The notes under the pieces are model-generated. The model was given only the letters and a program-made list of their open reading frames with translations. It was not told the origin of the DNA and searched no databases. A program made the position numbers and the translations under genes. A stretch of DNA of 64,000 nt from Burkholderia sp. (GTDB taxonomy: Bacteria > Pseudomonadota > Gammaproteobacteria > Burkholderiales > Burkholderiaceae), in NCBI GenBank assembly GCA_031253835.1, contig JAIRVP010000035.1, forward strand, positions 62,001 through 126,000, read 5' to 3'. Below, piece after piece: positions 33,002-43,470 of this stretch (the stretch's first letter is position 1; the number at the start of each line of letters is the position of its first letter).

Positions 33002-35239
33002 ATGACGACGGCGATGGTGAAACAGGAACTGGCAGTGGCGTCCTTCAGCACGGTGTACGACCTCGAGCAGGTCGAGACGGCGCTGAGCGACCTGAACGAG
33101 AGCGCGAGCGACGCACTGCGCGCCACTTACGAGCGGATGCTCAAGACGGGGAATCTGCGCTTCTGCGTGAAGCCGAACCGGATGCCGTCGTTCGATGAAC
33201 TCGGCGACGCATTGCCGAACTTCGGCGAGCCGCTCGACGACGTGCGCAAGCAGGTCGCGCTGTGCCTCGAAACGGACGACCGGCTCGAACTGATGCCGAT
33301 CCTGCTGCTCGGGCCGCCCGGGATCGGCAAGACGCATTTCGCGAAGGCGCTCGCGCAGCTGCTCGGCACCGCGTACCACTACGTACCGATGAGTTCGCTG
33401 ACGGCCGGCTGGATCCTGTCGGGCGCGTCGTCGCAATGGAAGAACGCGAAGCCCGGCAAGGTGTTCGAGGCGCTCGTGAACGGCAGCTACGCGAACCCGG
33501 TGATCGCGGTCGACGAGATCGACAAGGCCGGCAGCGATGCGCAATACGATCCGCTCGGCGCGCTGTACGCGTTGCTCGAGCACGACACCGCGCGCGCATT
33601 CGTCGATGAATTCGCCGAAGTGCCGATCGATGCGGGCAACGTGATCTGGATCGCGACCGCGAACGACGCGCAGGCGATTCCGGAGCCGCTGCTCAACCGG
33701 ATGAACGTGTACGAGATCGCGCCGCCCGATGCGGCCGGCGCACGCCGGATCGCGCAGACGATCTACGACGAGATCCGCACGTCGCATGCGTGGGGGCGGC
33801 GCTTCCCCGACACGCTCGGCGACGACGCGCTCGACGTGCTGGCCGCGACGCCGCCGCGCACGATGCGCCGCGCGCTGCTGCATGCATTCGGCGCCGCGCG
33901 GCTCGATGGCCGCGATGCGATCGGGCCGCACGACATCCGCGCGGACGAGGGCGCCGCGAAGCGCCGGCCGATCGGCTTCGGACACGGCGGCGCGCGCACG
34001 GCTGCCGCGTGCGCGCGCCGCGTCGCCGGCCGCGTCGCCGCGACGCGATGCGGATGCGTTCGGCAAGCGGGCGAACCGGGACGTACAATTCTCTTCTCTC
34101 CCTTCGACGCGCTAGCGGCGCGAAATGTCATGGAGCAGATGGATTGTGTCGTGATCGGCGCAGGTGTCGTCGGTCTGGCGATTGCGCGGGAACTGGCCGC
34201 GCGCGGGCGTGAAACGATCGTGCTCGAGGCGGCCGACGCGATCGGCACGGGCACGAGTTCGCGCAACAGCGAAGTGATTCACGCGGGGCTCTACTACCCG
34301 CGCGGGTCGCTGAAGGCGATGTCGTGCGTGCATGGCCGCGACATGCTGTACGAATTCTGCGAAACGCACCACGTGCCGCACCGGCGCTCAGGCAAGCTGC
34401 TGGTCGCGACGAGCGCCGCGCAGGTGAAGCAGCTGAAGGCGATCGCCGCGCGCGCGGCCGAAAACGGCGTGCTCGACCTGATGCCGCTCACGCGTGCCGA
34501 GTCGCAGACGCTCGAGCCCCAGCTCGAATGCGTGGAGGCGCTGTTCTCGCCGTCGACGGGCATCGTCGACAGCCACCAGCTGATGCTCGCGCTGCTCGGC
34601 GACGCGGAGCGCGACGGCGCGATGTGCGCGCTGAAATCCCCGGTCGAATCGATCGACGTGCTGCGCGGCGGGCGCTTCGTGGTGCGCACGGGCGGCGACG
34701 CGCCGACCGAGATCGAGGCCGCGTGCGTGATCAACAGCGCGGGCCTCGGTGCGCAGGCGCTCGCGCGCCGCACGCGCGGCCTCGACCCGCGCTGGGTGCC
34801 GCCGCTCTATCTCGCGCGCGGCAACTACTTCAGCCTGTCGGGCCGTGCGCCGTTCTCGCACCTGATCTACCCGATGCCCGATCGCGCGGGGCTCGGCGTG
34901 CACCTGACGCTCGATCTCGGCGGGCAGGCGCGCTTCGGCCCGGACGTCGAATGGTGCGATTCGCTGCGCTACGAAGTCGATCCGGCGCGTGCGACCGCGT
35001 TCTATGCGTCGATCCGCGCGTTCTGGCCGGGCCTGCCCGACGACGCGCTGCAGCCGGCGTATGCGGGCATCCGGCCGAAGCTCGCGGGGCCCGGCGAGCC
35101 GCCGGCCGATTTCATCGTGCAGGGCGCCGCGCAGCATGGCGTGCGCGGGCTCGTGAACCTGTTCGGCATCGAGTCGCCGGGGCTCACCGCGTCGCTCGCG
35201 CTCGCGCAGCGCGTGGGCGAGATGACCGCCTACCGCTGA
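33002..35239 (+). CDS. AAA+ ATPase joined in frame to an FAD-dependent oxidoreductase
   Basis: One open frame of 745 codons. Residues 1-326 are an AAA+ ATPase: Walker A GPPGIGKT (104-111), Walker B VIAVDEID (167-174), sensor 1 ATAN (218-221), arginine finger LNR and sensor 2 TMRR (287-290). Residues about 327-376 are an Arg/Ala/Cys-rich linker that looks like translated intergenic DNA. Residues 377-745 are an LhgO/DadA-like FAD oxidoreductase. No known family has this fusion, to my knowledge. It likely arose by loss of the ATPase stop near codon 327 (GGA at 33980-33982). GAGG precedes the start. Two separate genes read from a common origin remain possible. Confidence 0.75.
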   Translation: MTTAMVKQELAVASFSTVYDLEQVETALSDLNESASDALRATYERMLKTGNLRFCVKPNRMPSFDELGDALPNFGEPLDDVRKQVALCLETDDRLELMPILLLGPPGIGKTHFAKALAQLLGTAYHYVPMSSLTAGWILSGASSQWKNAKPGKVFEALVNGSYANPVIAVDEIDKAGSDAQYDPLGALYALLEHDTARAFVDEFAEVPIDAGNVIWIATANDAQAIPEPLLNRMNVYEIAPPDAAGARRIAQTIYDEIRTSHAWGRRFPDTLGDDALDVLAATPPRTMRRALLHAFGAARLDGRDAIGPHDIRADEGAAKRRPIGFGHGGARTAAACARRVAGRVAATRCGCVRQAGEPGRTILFSPFDALAARNVMEQMDCVVIGAGVVGLAIARELAARGRETIVLEAADAIGTGTSSRNSEVIHAGLYYPRGSLKAMSCVHGRDMLYEFCETHHVPHRRSGKLLVATSAAQVKQLKAIAARAAENGVLDLMPLTRAESQTLEPQLECVEALFSPSTGIVDSHQLMLALLGDAERDGAMCALKSPVESIDVLRGGRFVVRTGGDAPTEIEAACVINSAGLGAQALARRTRGLDPRWVPPLYLARGNYFSLSGRAPFSHLIYPMPDRAGLGVHLTLDLGGQARFGPDVEWCDSLRYEVDPARATAFYASIRAFWPGLPDDALQPAYAGIRPKLAGPGEPPADFIVQGAAQHGVRGLVNLFGIESPGLTASLALAQRVGEMTAYR
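34130..35239 (+). CDS. FAD-dependent oxidoreductase, L-2-hydroxyglutarate oxidase-like (internal start option)
   Basis: If translated alone, this 369-residue enzyme begins at ATG 34130 ([12 protein letters not shown]), in frame with the ATPase. It has the FAD fold [20 protein letters not shown], the [15 protein letters not shown] loop typical of LhgO-type enzymes, and the C-terminal [27 protein letters not shown] box at 34083-34088 may be a -10 element. The family oxidises 2-hydroxy acids or amino acids. It is listed separately because ancestral gene structure was probably two genes. The substrate is unknown. Confidence 0.7.
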   Translation: MEQMDCVVIGAGVVGLAIARELAARGRETIVLEAADAIGTGTSSRNSEVIHAGLYYPRGSLKAMSCVHGRDMLYEFCETHHVPHRRSGKLLVATSAAQVKQLKAIAARAAENGVLDLMPLTRAESQTLEPQLECVEALFSPSTGIVDSHQLMLALLGDAERDGAMCALKSPVESIDVLRGGRFVVRTGGDAPTEIEAACVINSAGLGAQALARRTRGLDPRWVPPLYLARGNYFSLSGRAPFSHLIYPMPDRAGLGVHLTLDLGGQARFGPDVEWCDSLRYEVDPARATAFYASIRAFWPGLPDDALQPAYAGIRPKLAGPGEPPADFIVQGAAQHGVRGLVNLFGIESPGLTASLALAQRVGEMTAYR

Positions 35240-35335
35240 CGCGGCGCGCGCGTGACGGCCGTGTGAAATTCCTTATCTCTGGAATTTCGGCGCGCACATT
35301 TATTCGCTTGAGCGTTATTCTGTCGAACGGCTGTA

Positions 35336-35621
35336 CAGGGTCTGTCTACCGATGGAACACGCATGCGTTGCCCCGAGAAGGGCCGCTCGCGAGGCGCGGG
35401 CCGCCGCGAATACTGGACGTATTCGCAAGGCGCGCAACGCGGCGAGCGGCCCTTCTCGGGGCAACCCCTAATCGAAATTGTGTCCACGGGAAGGCCCGAA
35501 ATCGCCCGCATGGCGGCGTCGGTCGTCGCTTGTTTGGCTCGGCCAAACGGCGCTCCGTCCTCCTTGCCCTGCGAGCGATTTCGGGCCTTCGCATGCGTGT
35601 TCCATCGGTAGACAGACCCTG
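35336..35621. repeat. 286-bp dispersed repeat with three-way-junction palindromes, copy 2
   Basis: Same architecture as the copy at 9807-10091. The outer stem joins 35336-35366 to 35591-35621. The left-arm stem is 35367-35390 with 35442-35465, a perfect 24 bp. The right-arm stem is 35492-35514 with 35566-35588, with two mismatches. The left-arm tip has GCGAATAC/GTATTCGC around a TGGAC loop, and the right tip has GTTTGG/CCAAAC. Many differences from copy 1 occur in pairs that keep base pairing. It lies 39 bases before the HiPIP start. Confidence 0.93.
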
Positions 35622-35660
35622 GAACAGCTTTCAAACCAATAACGTTGGAGCGAGTCCCCC

Positions 35661-35972
35661 ATGAAAACATCCCGTCGGAGTTTCCTGATTACGAGCATTG
35701 GTGCCGTGTCCGCACTGGCGCTGTCGCGCGAAGCGCTGGCCGATGCGCCGATGCTGTCGGAAACGGATCCGACCGCCGTGGCGCTCGGCTACAAGGCCGA
35801 TGCCACGAAGGTCGACAAGACGAAGTACCCGAAATACGCAGCGGGCCAGGATTGTGCGGCCTGCATGCTGTACCAGGGCAAGAAGGGCTCGGCATCGGGC
35901 CCGTGCGGCGCCTTCCCCGGCAAGCAGGTGTCGGCGAAGGGCTGGTGCAGCGCCTTCTCGAAGATGGGTTGA
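35661..35972 (+). CDS. hip: High-potential iron-sulfur protein (HiPIP)
   Basis: A 103-residue periplasmic electron carrier with a 4Fe-4S cluster at high potential. The N-terminus is a Tat signal with RRSFL (residues 5-9) and a hydrophobic stretch to about residue 27. The four cluster Cys are at 65, 68, 82 and 96. In other bacteria HiPIPs feed electrons to oxidases or photosynthetic centres; the role here is unknown. It sits directly after the cloverleaf repeat and before a strong terminator, as a single-gene unit. Confidence 0.93.
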   Translation: MKTSRRSFLITSIGAVSALALSREALADAPMLSETDPTAVALGYKADATKVDKTKYPKYAAGQDCAACMLYQGKKGSASGPCGAFPGKQVSAKGWCSAFSKMG

Positions 35973-36015
35973 GTCCGTGCGGCATCGTGCGATGCCGCAT
36001 TGTGGCGAAAACCGC

Positions 36016-36053
36016 AAAACGCCCGCCGTCGAACGATGGCGGGCGTTTTTTAT
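36016..36053 (+). terminator. Terminator after the HiPIP gene
   Basis: AAAACGCCCGCC (36016-36027) pairs with GGCGGGCGTTTTT (36038-36050) around a 10-base loop, and six T follow GCG. It starts 43 bases after the stop. Confidence 0.9.
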
Positions 36054-36162
36054 TGCTTGAAAACGGTTCCGTCGCTTTCTACACTCGCTGCAAACCTGCG
36101 CGCCGCGGCCCACCCGCGCGCCGCACCGCCCGACACGGCGAATTCACGAGGACGAGGCACGC

Positions 36163-37470
36163 ATGGCGACGATTGCGAATTCAACGAAAACGATCCGGCC
36201 CGAGCGTGCGCTGAACCGCCGCGCGGTGGCGGCCGCCGTGATCGGCAACGCGCTCGAGTGGTACGACTTCACGGTGTTCGGCTTCATGACGGTCGTGATC
36301 GCCGAGCTGTTCTTCCCGACGTCCAGCGAATACTCGTCGCTGCTCCTCACCACCGCGACGTTCGGCGTCGCGTTCTTCATGCGCCCGATCGGCGGCATCG
36401 TGTTCGGGCTGTACGCGGACCGCGCGGGCCGCAAGGCCGCGCTGTCGCTCGTGATCCTGCTGATGACGGCCGGCATCTTCCTGCTCGCGATCGCGCCGCC
36501 CTATGCGGCGATCGGCATCGGCGGCCCGATCCTGATCGTGCTCGGCCGGCTGTTGCAGGGCTTCTCCGCGGGCGGCGAATTCGGCAGCGCGACGGCGCTG
36601 CTGATCGAAGCCGCGCCGTTCTCGAAACGCGGCTTCTACGGCAGCTGGCAGATGGCGAGCCAGGCGGCCGCGCTGCTGATCGGCGCGCTCGTCGGCGCGG
36701 CCGTCACGCGCGGGCTGTCGCACGACGCGCTGCGCAGCTGGGGCTGGCGCGTGCCGTTCATCCTCGGGCTCGTGATCGGCCCGATCGGCTTCTACATCCG
36801 CCGCCATCTCGCCGATTCCGAAGCGTTCCTGCATGCGCAGCAGAGCGCGCGCCGCGCGACGCTCGGCGAAGTGTTCACGCGCCACCCGCGCGAGGTGCTG
36901 TGCGGGCTCGGCTCGGTGATCGCGCTGACGGTGACGATCTACGTGCTGATCAGCTATCTGCCGACCTTCGCGGTGAAGCAGCTGAAGCTGCCGTACGCGG
37001 AATCGTTCTACGCGGTGATCGTCGGCAACCTGCTGCTGATGGTGCTGTCGCCGGTCGCCGGCGCATGGTCCGATCGCATCGGCCGCAAGGGGCTGTCGCT
37101 GTGGTCGCTGGTGCTGACGCTCGCGCTGATGTATCCGCTGTTCGCGTGGCTCGACGCGGCGCCGAGCATCGGGCGGCTGATCGCGGTGCAGGCCGTGCTG
37201 TCGGTGACGCTCGCGGGCTACTACGGGCCGTTCGGCGCGATGATCGCCGAGCTGTTCCCGGCCAACGTGCGCTCGACCGGGCTGTCGATCGCATACAACG
37301 TCGCGGTGATGCTGTTCGGCGGCTTCGGGCAGTTCATCGTCACGTGGCTGATCAAGGTCACGGGCACGCCGCTCGCGCCGACCTACTACGTGATGGCCGG
37401 GATCGCGCTGTCGATCGTCGCGGTCGCGTTCGTGCCCGCGCGCAGTGCCGATCTCGACGCGCCGGCGTGA
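36163..37470 (+). CDS. MFS transporter, metabolite:H+ symporter (MHS/ProP-like) family
   Basis: A 435-residue inner-membrane symporter with about 12 helices. The MHS landmarks are GNALEWYDFTVFG (helix 1), the cytoplasmic loop YADRAGRKAAL after helix 2, RLLQGFSAGGEFGSA (helix 4) and DRIGRKG (loop 8-9). Relatives import proline, betaine, citrate, ketoglutarate or shikimate. The substrate cannot be assigned. It lies just upstream of the dpp operon but on a separate transcript, with 321 bases between. Confidence 0.9.
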   Translation: MATIANSTKTIRPERALNRRAVAAAVIGNALEWYDFTVFGFMTVVIAELFFPTSSEYSSLLLTTATFGVAFFMRPIGGIVFGLYADRAGRKAALSLVILLMTAGIFLLAIAPPYAAIGIGGPILIVLGRLLQGFSAGGEFGSATALLIEAAPFSKRGFYGSWQMASQAAALLIGALVGAAVTRGLSHDALRSWGWRVPFILGLVIGPIGFYIRRHLADSEAFLHAQQSARRATLGEVFTRHPREVLCGLGSVIALTVTIYVLISYLPTFAVKQLKLPYAESFYAVIVGNLLLMVLSPVAGAWSDRIGRKGLSLWSLVLTLALMYPLFAWLDAAPSIGRLIAVQAVLSVTLAGYYGPFGAMIAELFPANVRSTGLSIAYNVAVMLFGGFGQFIVTWLIKVTGTPLAPTYYVMAGIALSIVAVAFVPARSADLDAPA

Positions 37471-37791
37471 TCGCATGACGGATTGAAGACGGTCATCGGA
37501 TCGTTTCGCAAATCGCAATGATGGGCGGCCAAACGATGAAAACAGCCGGCCGAACCCACGCGTTCGCGCCCGAATTGTTTAGTCGCCGAACGAAACTTGC
37601 GCCGGATGAACGGAACTGTCGCTCGCGCGCGTTTTCGCATTTTTTACCCACACCAAACATCGGCAAAAACCCGTGCGTGGGTATCTAGAAGAGTTTTTTC
37701 TCCAGCTTGTTGCCACGTCGTTAGCTCAAGTAATATCCGCGTACGCCGGCCCCTGGCGGGACCGGTTCCGATCTGGAGACCTGGAGGAAAC
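37471..37791. other. Promoter and leader region of the dpp operon
   Basis: No gene seen. A candidate promoter has TTGTTG (37707-37712) and TAATAT (37731-37736) with an 18-base spacer, about 55 bases before dppA. A TTTTTACCCACACC segment near 37641 can pair weakly with GTGGGTA near 37677. Confidence 0.4.
37707..37736 (+). promoter_or_regulatory. Candidate promoter of the dpp operon
   Basis: TTGTTG and TAATAT with an 18-base spacer, 55 bases before the dppA start. The -10 box matches 5 of 6 consensus positions, the -35 box matches only 3 of 6 (TTG), so the call is tentative. Confidence 0.4.
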
Positions 37792-39420
37792 ATGGAATAC
37801 AACCGTCTGTTGCACACCCTGCGTGTTACCGCCATTGCAGGCGTGGCAGCGGCATCGCTCGGCGTCGCGGGCTCTGCATTCGCACAGATCCCGAACAAAA
37901 CGCTCGTCTACTGCTCAGAAGGCAGCCCGGCGGGTTTTGATTCCGCGCAATTTACGACCGGCGTTGATTTCACCGCCGCCACGTTCACCGTCTACAACCG
38001 TCTCGTCGAATTCGAGCGCGGCGGCACGAAGGTCGAGCCGGGCCTCGCCGAGAAGTGGGACGTATCGTCCGACGGCAAGGTGTACACGTTCCACCTGCGC
38101 CACGGCGTGAAGTTCCACACGACCGACTTCTTCAAGCCGACGCGTGAATTCAACGCGGACGACGTGCTGTTCACGTTCCAGCGCATGCTCGACCCGAACC
38201 AGGCGTTCCGCAAGGCCTACCCGGTGTCGTTCCCGTACTTCACCGACATGGGCCTCGACAAGCTGATCACGAAGGTCGAGAAGGTCGATCCGTACACCGT
38301 GAAGTTCACGCTGGCCGAGCCGAATGCGCCGTTCATCCAGAACATGGCGATGGAATTCGCATCGATCCTGTCGGCCGAATACGGCGACCAGCTGATGAAG
38401 GCAGGCAAGGCCGCCGACATCAACCAGAAGCCGGTCGGCACGGGCCCGTTCATCTTCCGCAGCTACACGAAGGACGCGACGATCCGTTTCGACGGCAATC
38501 CTGATTACTGGAAGAAGGGCGAAGTGAAGCTGTCGAAGCTGATCTTCTCGATCACGCCGGATCCGGGCGTGCGCGTGCAGAAGATCAAGCGCAACGAATG
38601 CCAGGTGATGAGCTATCCGCGCCCGGCCGACATCTCGACGCTGAAGGCCGACTCGGGCATCGACATGCCGTCGCAGGCCGGCTTCAACCTCGGCTACCTC
38701 GCGTACAACGTCGAGCACAAGCCGGTCGACAAGCTCGAAGTGCGTCAGGCGCTCGACATGGCGATCAACAAGAAGGCGATCCTCGAGTCCGTGTACCAGG
38801 GTGCCGGCCAGGCTGCGACCGCGCCGGTGCCGCCGACCCAATGGTCGTACGACAAGAACCTGAAGATGGCCGCCTACGACACCGCGAAGGCGAAGGCGCT
38901 GCTCGCGAAGGCCGGCTATGCGAACGGTTTCGAGATCACGCTGTGGGCGATGCCCGTGCAGCGCGCGTACAACCCGAACGCCCGCCTGATGGCCGAGATG
39001 ATCCAGGCCGACTGGGCGAAGATCGGCGTGAAGGCGAAGATCGTCACGTACGAGTGGGGCGAGTACATCAAGCGCGCGCACTCGGGTGAGCAGGACACGA
39101 TGCTGATCGGCTGGACGGGCGACAACGGCGATCCGGACAACTGGCTCGGCACGCTGCTCGGCTGCGAAGCGATCAAGGGCAACAACTTCTCGCACTGGTG
39201 CTACAAGCCGTTCGACGAGCTGGTCCAGAAGGGCCGCACGACGACGGGCCAGGACGCGCGGACGAAGCTCTACACGCAGGCCCAGCAGATCTTCGCGCAA
39301 CAGCTGCCGTTCTCGCCGATCGCGAACTCGACGGTCTACCAGCCGGTGCGCAAGAACGTGGTCGACATGCGTATCGAACCGCTCGGCTATGCCCGCTTCG
39401 ACGGTGTTAGCGTGAAGTAA
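37792..39420 (+). CDS. dppA: Peptide ABC transporter substrate-binding protein (DppA-type)
   Basis: A 542-residue periplasmic binding protein (SBP family 5) for di- or oligopeptides. The signal peptide runs to about residue 33 (GVAGSAFA). The conserved EFNADDVLFTFQRM segment, the PVGTGPFIF turn and the C-terminal VVDMRIEPLGYARFDGVSVK are typical of DppA. TGGAGG precedes the start at 37792. The first gene of a five-gene operon with dppBCDF. A hairpin in the gap to dppB probably favours dppA mRNA. Confidence 0.93.
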   Translation: MEYNRLLHTLRVTAIAGVAAASLGVAGSAFAQIPNKTLVYCSEGSPAGFDSAQFTTGVDFTAATFTVYNRLVEFERGGTKVEPGLAEKWDVSSDGKVYTFHLRHGVKFHTTDFFKPTREFNADDVLFTFQRMLDPNQAFRKAYPVSFPYFTDMGLDKLITKVEKVDPYTVKFTLAEPNAPFIQNMAMEFASILSAEYGDQLMKAGKAADINQKPVGTGPFIFRSYTKDATIRFDGNPDYWKKGEVKLSKLIFSITPDPGVRVQKIKRNECQVMSYPRPADISTLKADSGIDMPSQAGFNLGYLAYNVEHKPVDKLEVRQALDMAINKKAILESVYQGAGQAATAPVPPTQWSYDKNLKMAAYDTAKAKALLAKAGYANGFEITLWAMPVQRAYNPNARLMAEMIQADWAKIGVKAKIVTYEWGEYIKRAHSGEQDTMLIGWTGDNGDPDNWLGTLLGCEAIKGNNFSHWCYKPFDELVQKGRTTTGQDARTKLYTQAQQIFAQQLPFSPIANSTVYQPVRKNVVDMRIEPLGYARFDGVSVK

Positions 39421-39460
39421 CACGCCTGTCGTAAGCTGTCGCGAAGACCGGCTAACTCAT

Positions 39461-39495
39461 CCGGCGGCGGGAGGCCAAAAGCTTCCCGTCGCCGG
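39461..39495 (+). promoter_or_regulatory. mRNA-stabilising hairpin between dppA and dppB
   Basis: CCGGCGGCGGGAGGC (39461-39475) pairs with GCTTCCCGTCGCCGG (39481-39495), 15 bp with two G-T wobbles and a 5-base loop. It has no T run, so it should protect the upstream dppA message or attenuate rather than end transcription, giving more binding protein than membrane subunits. Confidence 0.7.
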
Positions 39496-39530
39496 TCGCA
39501 CATTTCCCACAAGAAAATACGAGACGCATC

Positions 39531-40541
39531 ATGTTCAGATTCGTGTTGCGCCGCGTGGGGATGATGATTCCGACTTTCATCGGCATCACCATCCTGGCGT
39601 TTGCGCTGATTCACCTGATACCGGGCGACCCCATCGAAGTGATGATGGGCGAGCGCGGCGTCGATCCCGCGATGCACGCAGAGGCGATGAAACGCCTCGG
39701 GCTCGACCAGCCGCTGCCCGTGCAGTACCTCCACTACATCGGCCGTGCGCTGCACGGCGATCTCGGCACGTCGATCATCACCAACACGAGCGTCGCGGGC
39801 GAATTCTTCGCGCGTTTCCCGGCGACCGTCGAGCTGTCGCTGTGCGCGCTCGTGTTCGCGCTCGCGGTCGGGCTGCCGGCCGGCGTGATCGCCGCGCTGC
39901 GGCGCGGCTCGGTCGTCGACCACGGCGTGATGGGCACCGCGCTCACCGGCTATTCGATGCCGATCTTCTGGTGGGGGCTGATCCTCATCATGGTGTTTTC
40001 GTCGTACCTCGGCTGGACGCCCGTGTCGGGGCGCATCGCGGTCGAATACGACTTCCCGCACCCGACGGGCTTCATGCTGATCGACGCGCTGCTCGCGCCG
40101 GACGAAGGCTCGTTCAAGTCGGCGGTCAGCCACCTGATCCTGCCCGCGATCGTGCTCGGCACGATCCCGCTCGCGGTGATCGCGCGGATGACGCGCTCGT
40201 CGATGCTCGAAGTGCTGCGCGAGGACTACATCCGCACCGCACGCGCGAAAGGGCTGTCGCCCGTGCGCGTGATCGTCGTGCATGCGCTGCGCAACGCGCT
40301 GATCCCGGTCGTCACCGTGATCGGCCTGCAGATCAGCACGCTGCTCGCGGGCGCGGTGCTGACCGAGACGCTCTTTTCGTGGCCCGGTGTCGGCAAGTGG
40401 CTGATCGATGCGATCGGCCGCCGCGACTATCCGGTCGTCCAGGGCGGCATCCTGTTGATCGCGACGCTCGTGATCGTCGTGAACCTGGTCGTCGACCTGC
40501 TGTACGGCGTGCTGAATCCGCGCATCCGCCACACGAGGTAA
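39531..40541 (+). CDS. dppB: Peptide ABC transporter permease DppB
   Basis: A 336-residue inner-membrane permease with about six helices. The N-terminal FVLRRVGMMIPTFIGITI helix, the GDPIEVMMGE turn and the EAA-type loop (DYIRTARAKGLSPVRVIVVHALRNAL, about residues 224-249) are the dpp/opp hallmarks. It forms the channel with DppC. It lies 4 bases before dppC. Confidence 0.95.
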   Translation: MFRFVLRRVGMMIPTFIGITILAFALIHLIPGDPIEVMMGERGVDPAMHAEAMKRLGLDQPLPVQYLHYIGRALHGDLGTSIITNTSVAGEFFARFPATVELSLCALVFALAVGLPAGVIAALRRGSVVDHGVMGTALTGYSMPIFWWGLILIMVFSSYLGWTPVSGRIAVEYDFPHPTGFMLIDALLAPDEGSFKSAVSHLILPAIVLGTIPLAVIARMTRSSMLEVLREDYIRTARAKGLSPVRVIVVHALRNALIPVVTVIGLQISTLLAGAVLTETLFSWPGVGKWLIDAIGRRDYPVVQGGILLIATLVIVVNLVVDLLYGVLNPRIRHTR

Positions 40542-40545
40542 TCCC

Positions 40546-41463
40546 ATGAGCAATCTGCAAAACACCCTGCCGACCGAATCCGCGCCGGTCGGCGGCCGTG
40601 CGCTCGCGCTGCGCGAGTTCTGGGCCAACTTCTCGCGCAACCGCGGCGCCGTCGGCGCCGGCATCGTCGTGATCGCGCTGATCCTCGTCGCGCTGCTCGC
40701 GCCGCTGCTCGCGCCGCACAGCCCGGTCGAGCAATACCGCGACTACGTGAAGATCCCGCCCGCCTGGCTCGACGGCGGCAACTGGAAATTCATCCTCGGC
40801 ACCGACGAAGCGGGCCGCGACATTCTTTCGCGGCTGATGTTCGGCGCGCGGATGTCGTTCTGGATCGGCTTCGTGTCGGTCGTGCTCGCGCTGGTCCCCG
40901 GCGTCGTGCTCGGGCTCGTCGCCGCGTTCTTCCAGAAGTGGGCCGACACGCCCGTGATGCGCATCATGGACGTGCTGCTCGCGCTGCCGTCGCTGCTGCT
41001 CGCGGTCGCGGTCGTCGCGATCATCGGCCCGGGCCTCACCAACACGATGTTCGCGATCGCGATCGTCGCGCTGCCGGCCTACGTGCGCCTCACGCGCGCC
41101 TCGGCGCTCGGCGAGCTGCAGAAGGAATACGTGACGGCGTCGCGCGTGGCCGGTGCCGGCACGCTGCGCCTGATGTTCTCGCAGGTGCTGCCCAACTGCA
41201 CGGCGCCGCTGATCGTGCTGGCGACGCTCTGCTTCTCGTCGGCGATCCTCGACGCGGCCGCGCTCGGCTTCCTCGGCCTCGGCGTGCAGCCGCCGACCGC
41301 CGAGTGGGGCGCGATGCTGGCTTCCGCGCGCGACTACATCGACAACGCGTGGTGGATCGTGACGATGCCGGGCCTGTCGATCCTGATTTCGGTGCTCGCG
41401 ATCAACCTGCTCGGCGACGGGCTGCGTGACGCGCTCGATCCCAAACTGAAACGGATGGCCTGA
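40546..41463 (+). CDS. dppC: Peptide ABC transporter permease DppC
   Basis: A 305-residue partner permease with six helices. The N-terminal OppC-type domain ([15 protein letters not shown]) is followed by [17 protein letters not shown] and by the EAA-type loop [25 protein letters not shown]. The call is secure. It ends one base before the dppD start. Confidence 0.95.
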   Translation: MSNLQNTLPTESAPVGGRALALREFWANFSRNRGAVGAGIVVIALILVALLAPLLAPHSPVEQYRDYVKIPPAWLDGGNWKFILGTDEAGRDILSRLMFGARMSFWIGFVSVVLALVPGVVLGLVAAFFQKWADTPVMRIMDVLLALPSLLLAVAVVAIIGPGLTNTMFAIAIVALPAYVRLTRASALGELQKEYVTASRVAGAGTLRLMFSQVLPNCTAPLIVLATLCFSSAILDAAALGFLGLGVQPPTAEWGAMLASARDYIDNAWWIVTMPGLSILISVLAINLLGDGLRDALDPKLKRMA

Positions 41464-41464
41464 C

Positions 41465-42459
41465 ATGAGCAACAATCTTCTGACCATCCGCAATCTCGCG
41501 GTGAACTTCAACGGCCTGCCTGCTGTCGACCGGATCAACCTGTCGGTCGCGCCGGGCGAGGTGGTGGGCGTCGTCGGCGAATCGGGCTCGGGCAAGAGCG
41601 TGACGATGATGGCGCTGATGGGCCTGATCGACGCACCGGGCAAGGTGACGGCCGACGAGGTGACGTTCAACGGCGTCGACCTGCTGAAGGCGTCGCCGAA
41701 GGCGCGCCGCAAGATCGTCGGCAAGGACATCGCGATGGTGTTCCAGGACGCGCTGACGAGCCTGAACCCGAGCTACACGGTCGGCTACCAGATCAAGGAG
41801 GTGCTGAAGCTGCACGAAGGCCTGCGCGGCGACGCGCTGCACCGGCGCGCGCTCGAACTGCTCGACCAGGTCGGCATTCCCGATGCGAAGAACCGCATCG
41901 CGTCGTTCCCGCACCAGATGTCGGGCGGGATGAACCAGCGCGTGATGATCGCGATGGCCGCCGCGTGCAACCCGAAGCTGCTGATCGCCGACGAGCCGAC
42001 CACCGCGCTCGACGTGACGATCCAGGCGCAGATCATGGATCTGCTCGTGAAGCTGCAGAAGGAACGCGGGATGGCGCTCGTGCTGATCTCGCACGACCTG
42101 GCCGTGGTGTCGGAGGTCGCGCAGCGCGTCGCGGTGATGTACGCGGGCGAGATCATCGAGACCAACAGCGTGCCCGACGTCTTCCGCGCGCCGCATCATC
42201 CGTACACGGAAGCGTTGCTCGCGGCGATTCCCGAGCACAATCAGGGGGCGCGTCGCCTTGCCGCATTGCCCGGCATGGTGCCGGGCCGCGATGATCGCCC
42301 GTCCGGGTGCCTGTTCGCGCCGCGCTGCAAGTATGTCGTCGACGATTGCCGCAAGGCGCGGCCGGCGCTCGACACGCTGGTGTCCGGCAACGATGCGATG
42401 CGCGCGCGCTGCATCAAGCCGCTCAATGTTTCCAACCTCGACCTGACGGGAGGCGCACG

Positions 42460-42463
<4 letters not shown>
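41465..42463 (+). CDS. dppD: Peptide ABC transporter ATP-binding protein DppD
   Basis: A 332-residue ATPase: Walker A GESGSGKS, signature SGGMNQRV, Walker B LLIADEPT and switch His ISHDL. The Opp/Dpp C-terminal extension contains [14 protein letters not shown], a four-Cys-type region near residues 280-300. It overlaps dppF by 4 bases (ATGA). Confidence 0.95.

Positions 42464-43462
<999 letters not shown>

Positions 43463-43470
<8 letters not shown>

Noticed and set aside
35346..35670. Short frames inside repeat copy 2
   Set aside because: Same reason as for copy 1: differences between the copies follow stem pairing rather than codon positions.
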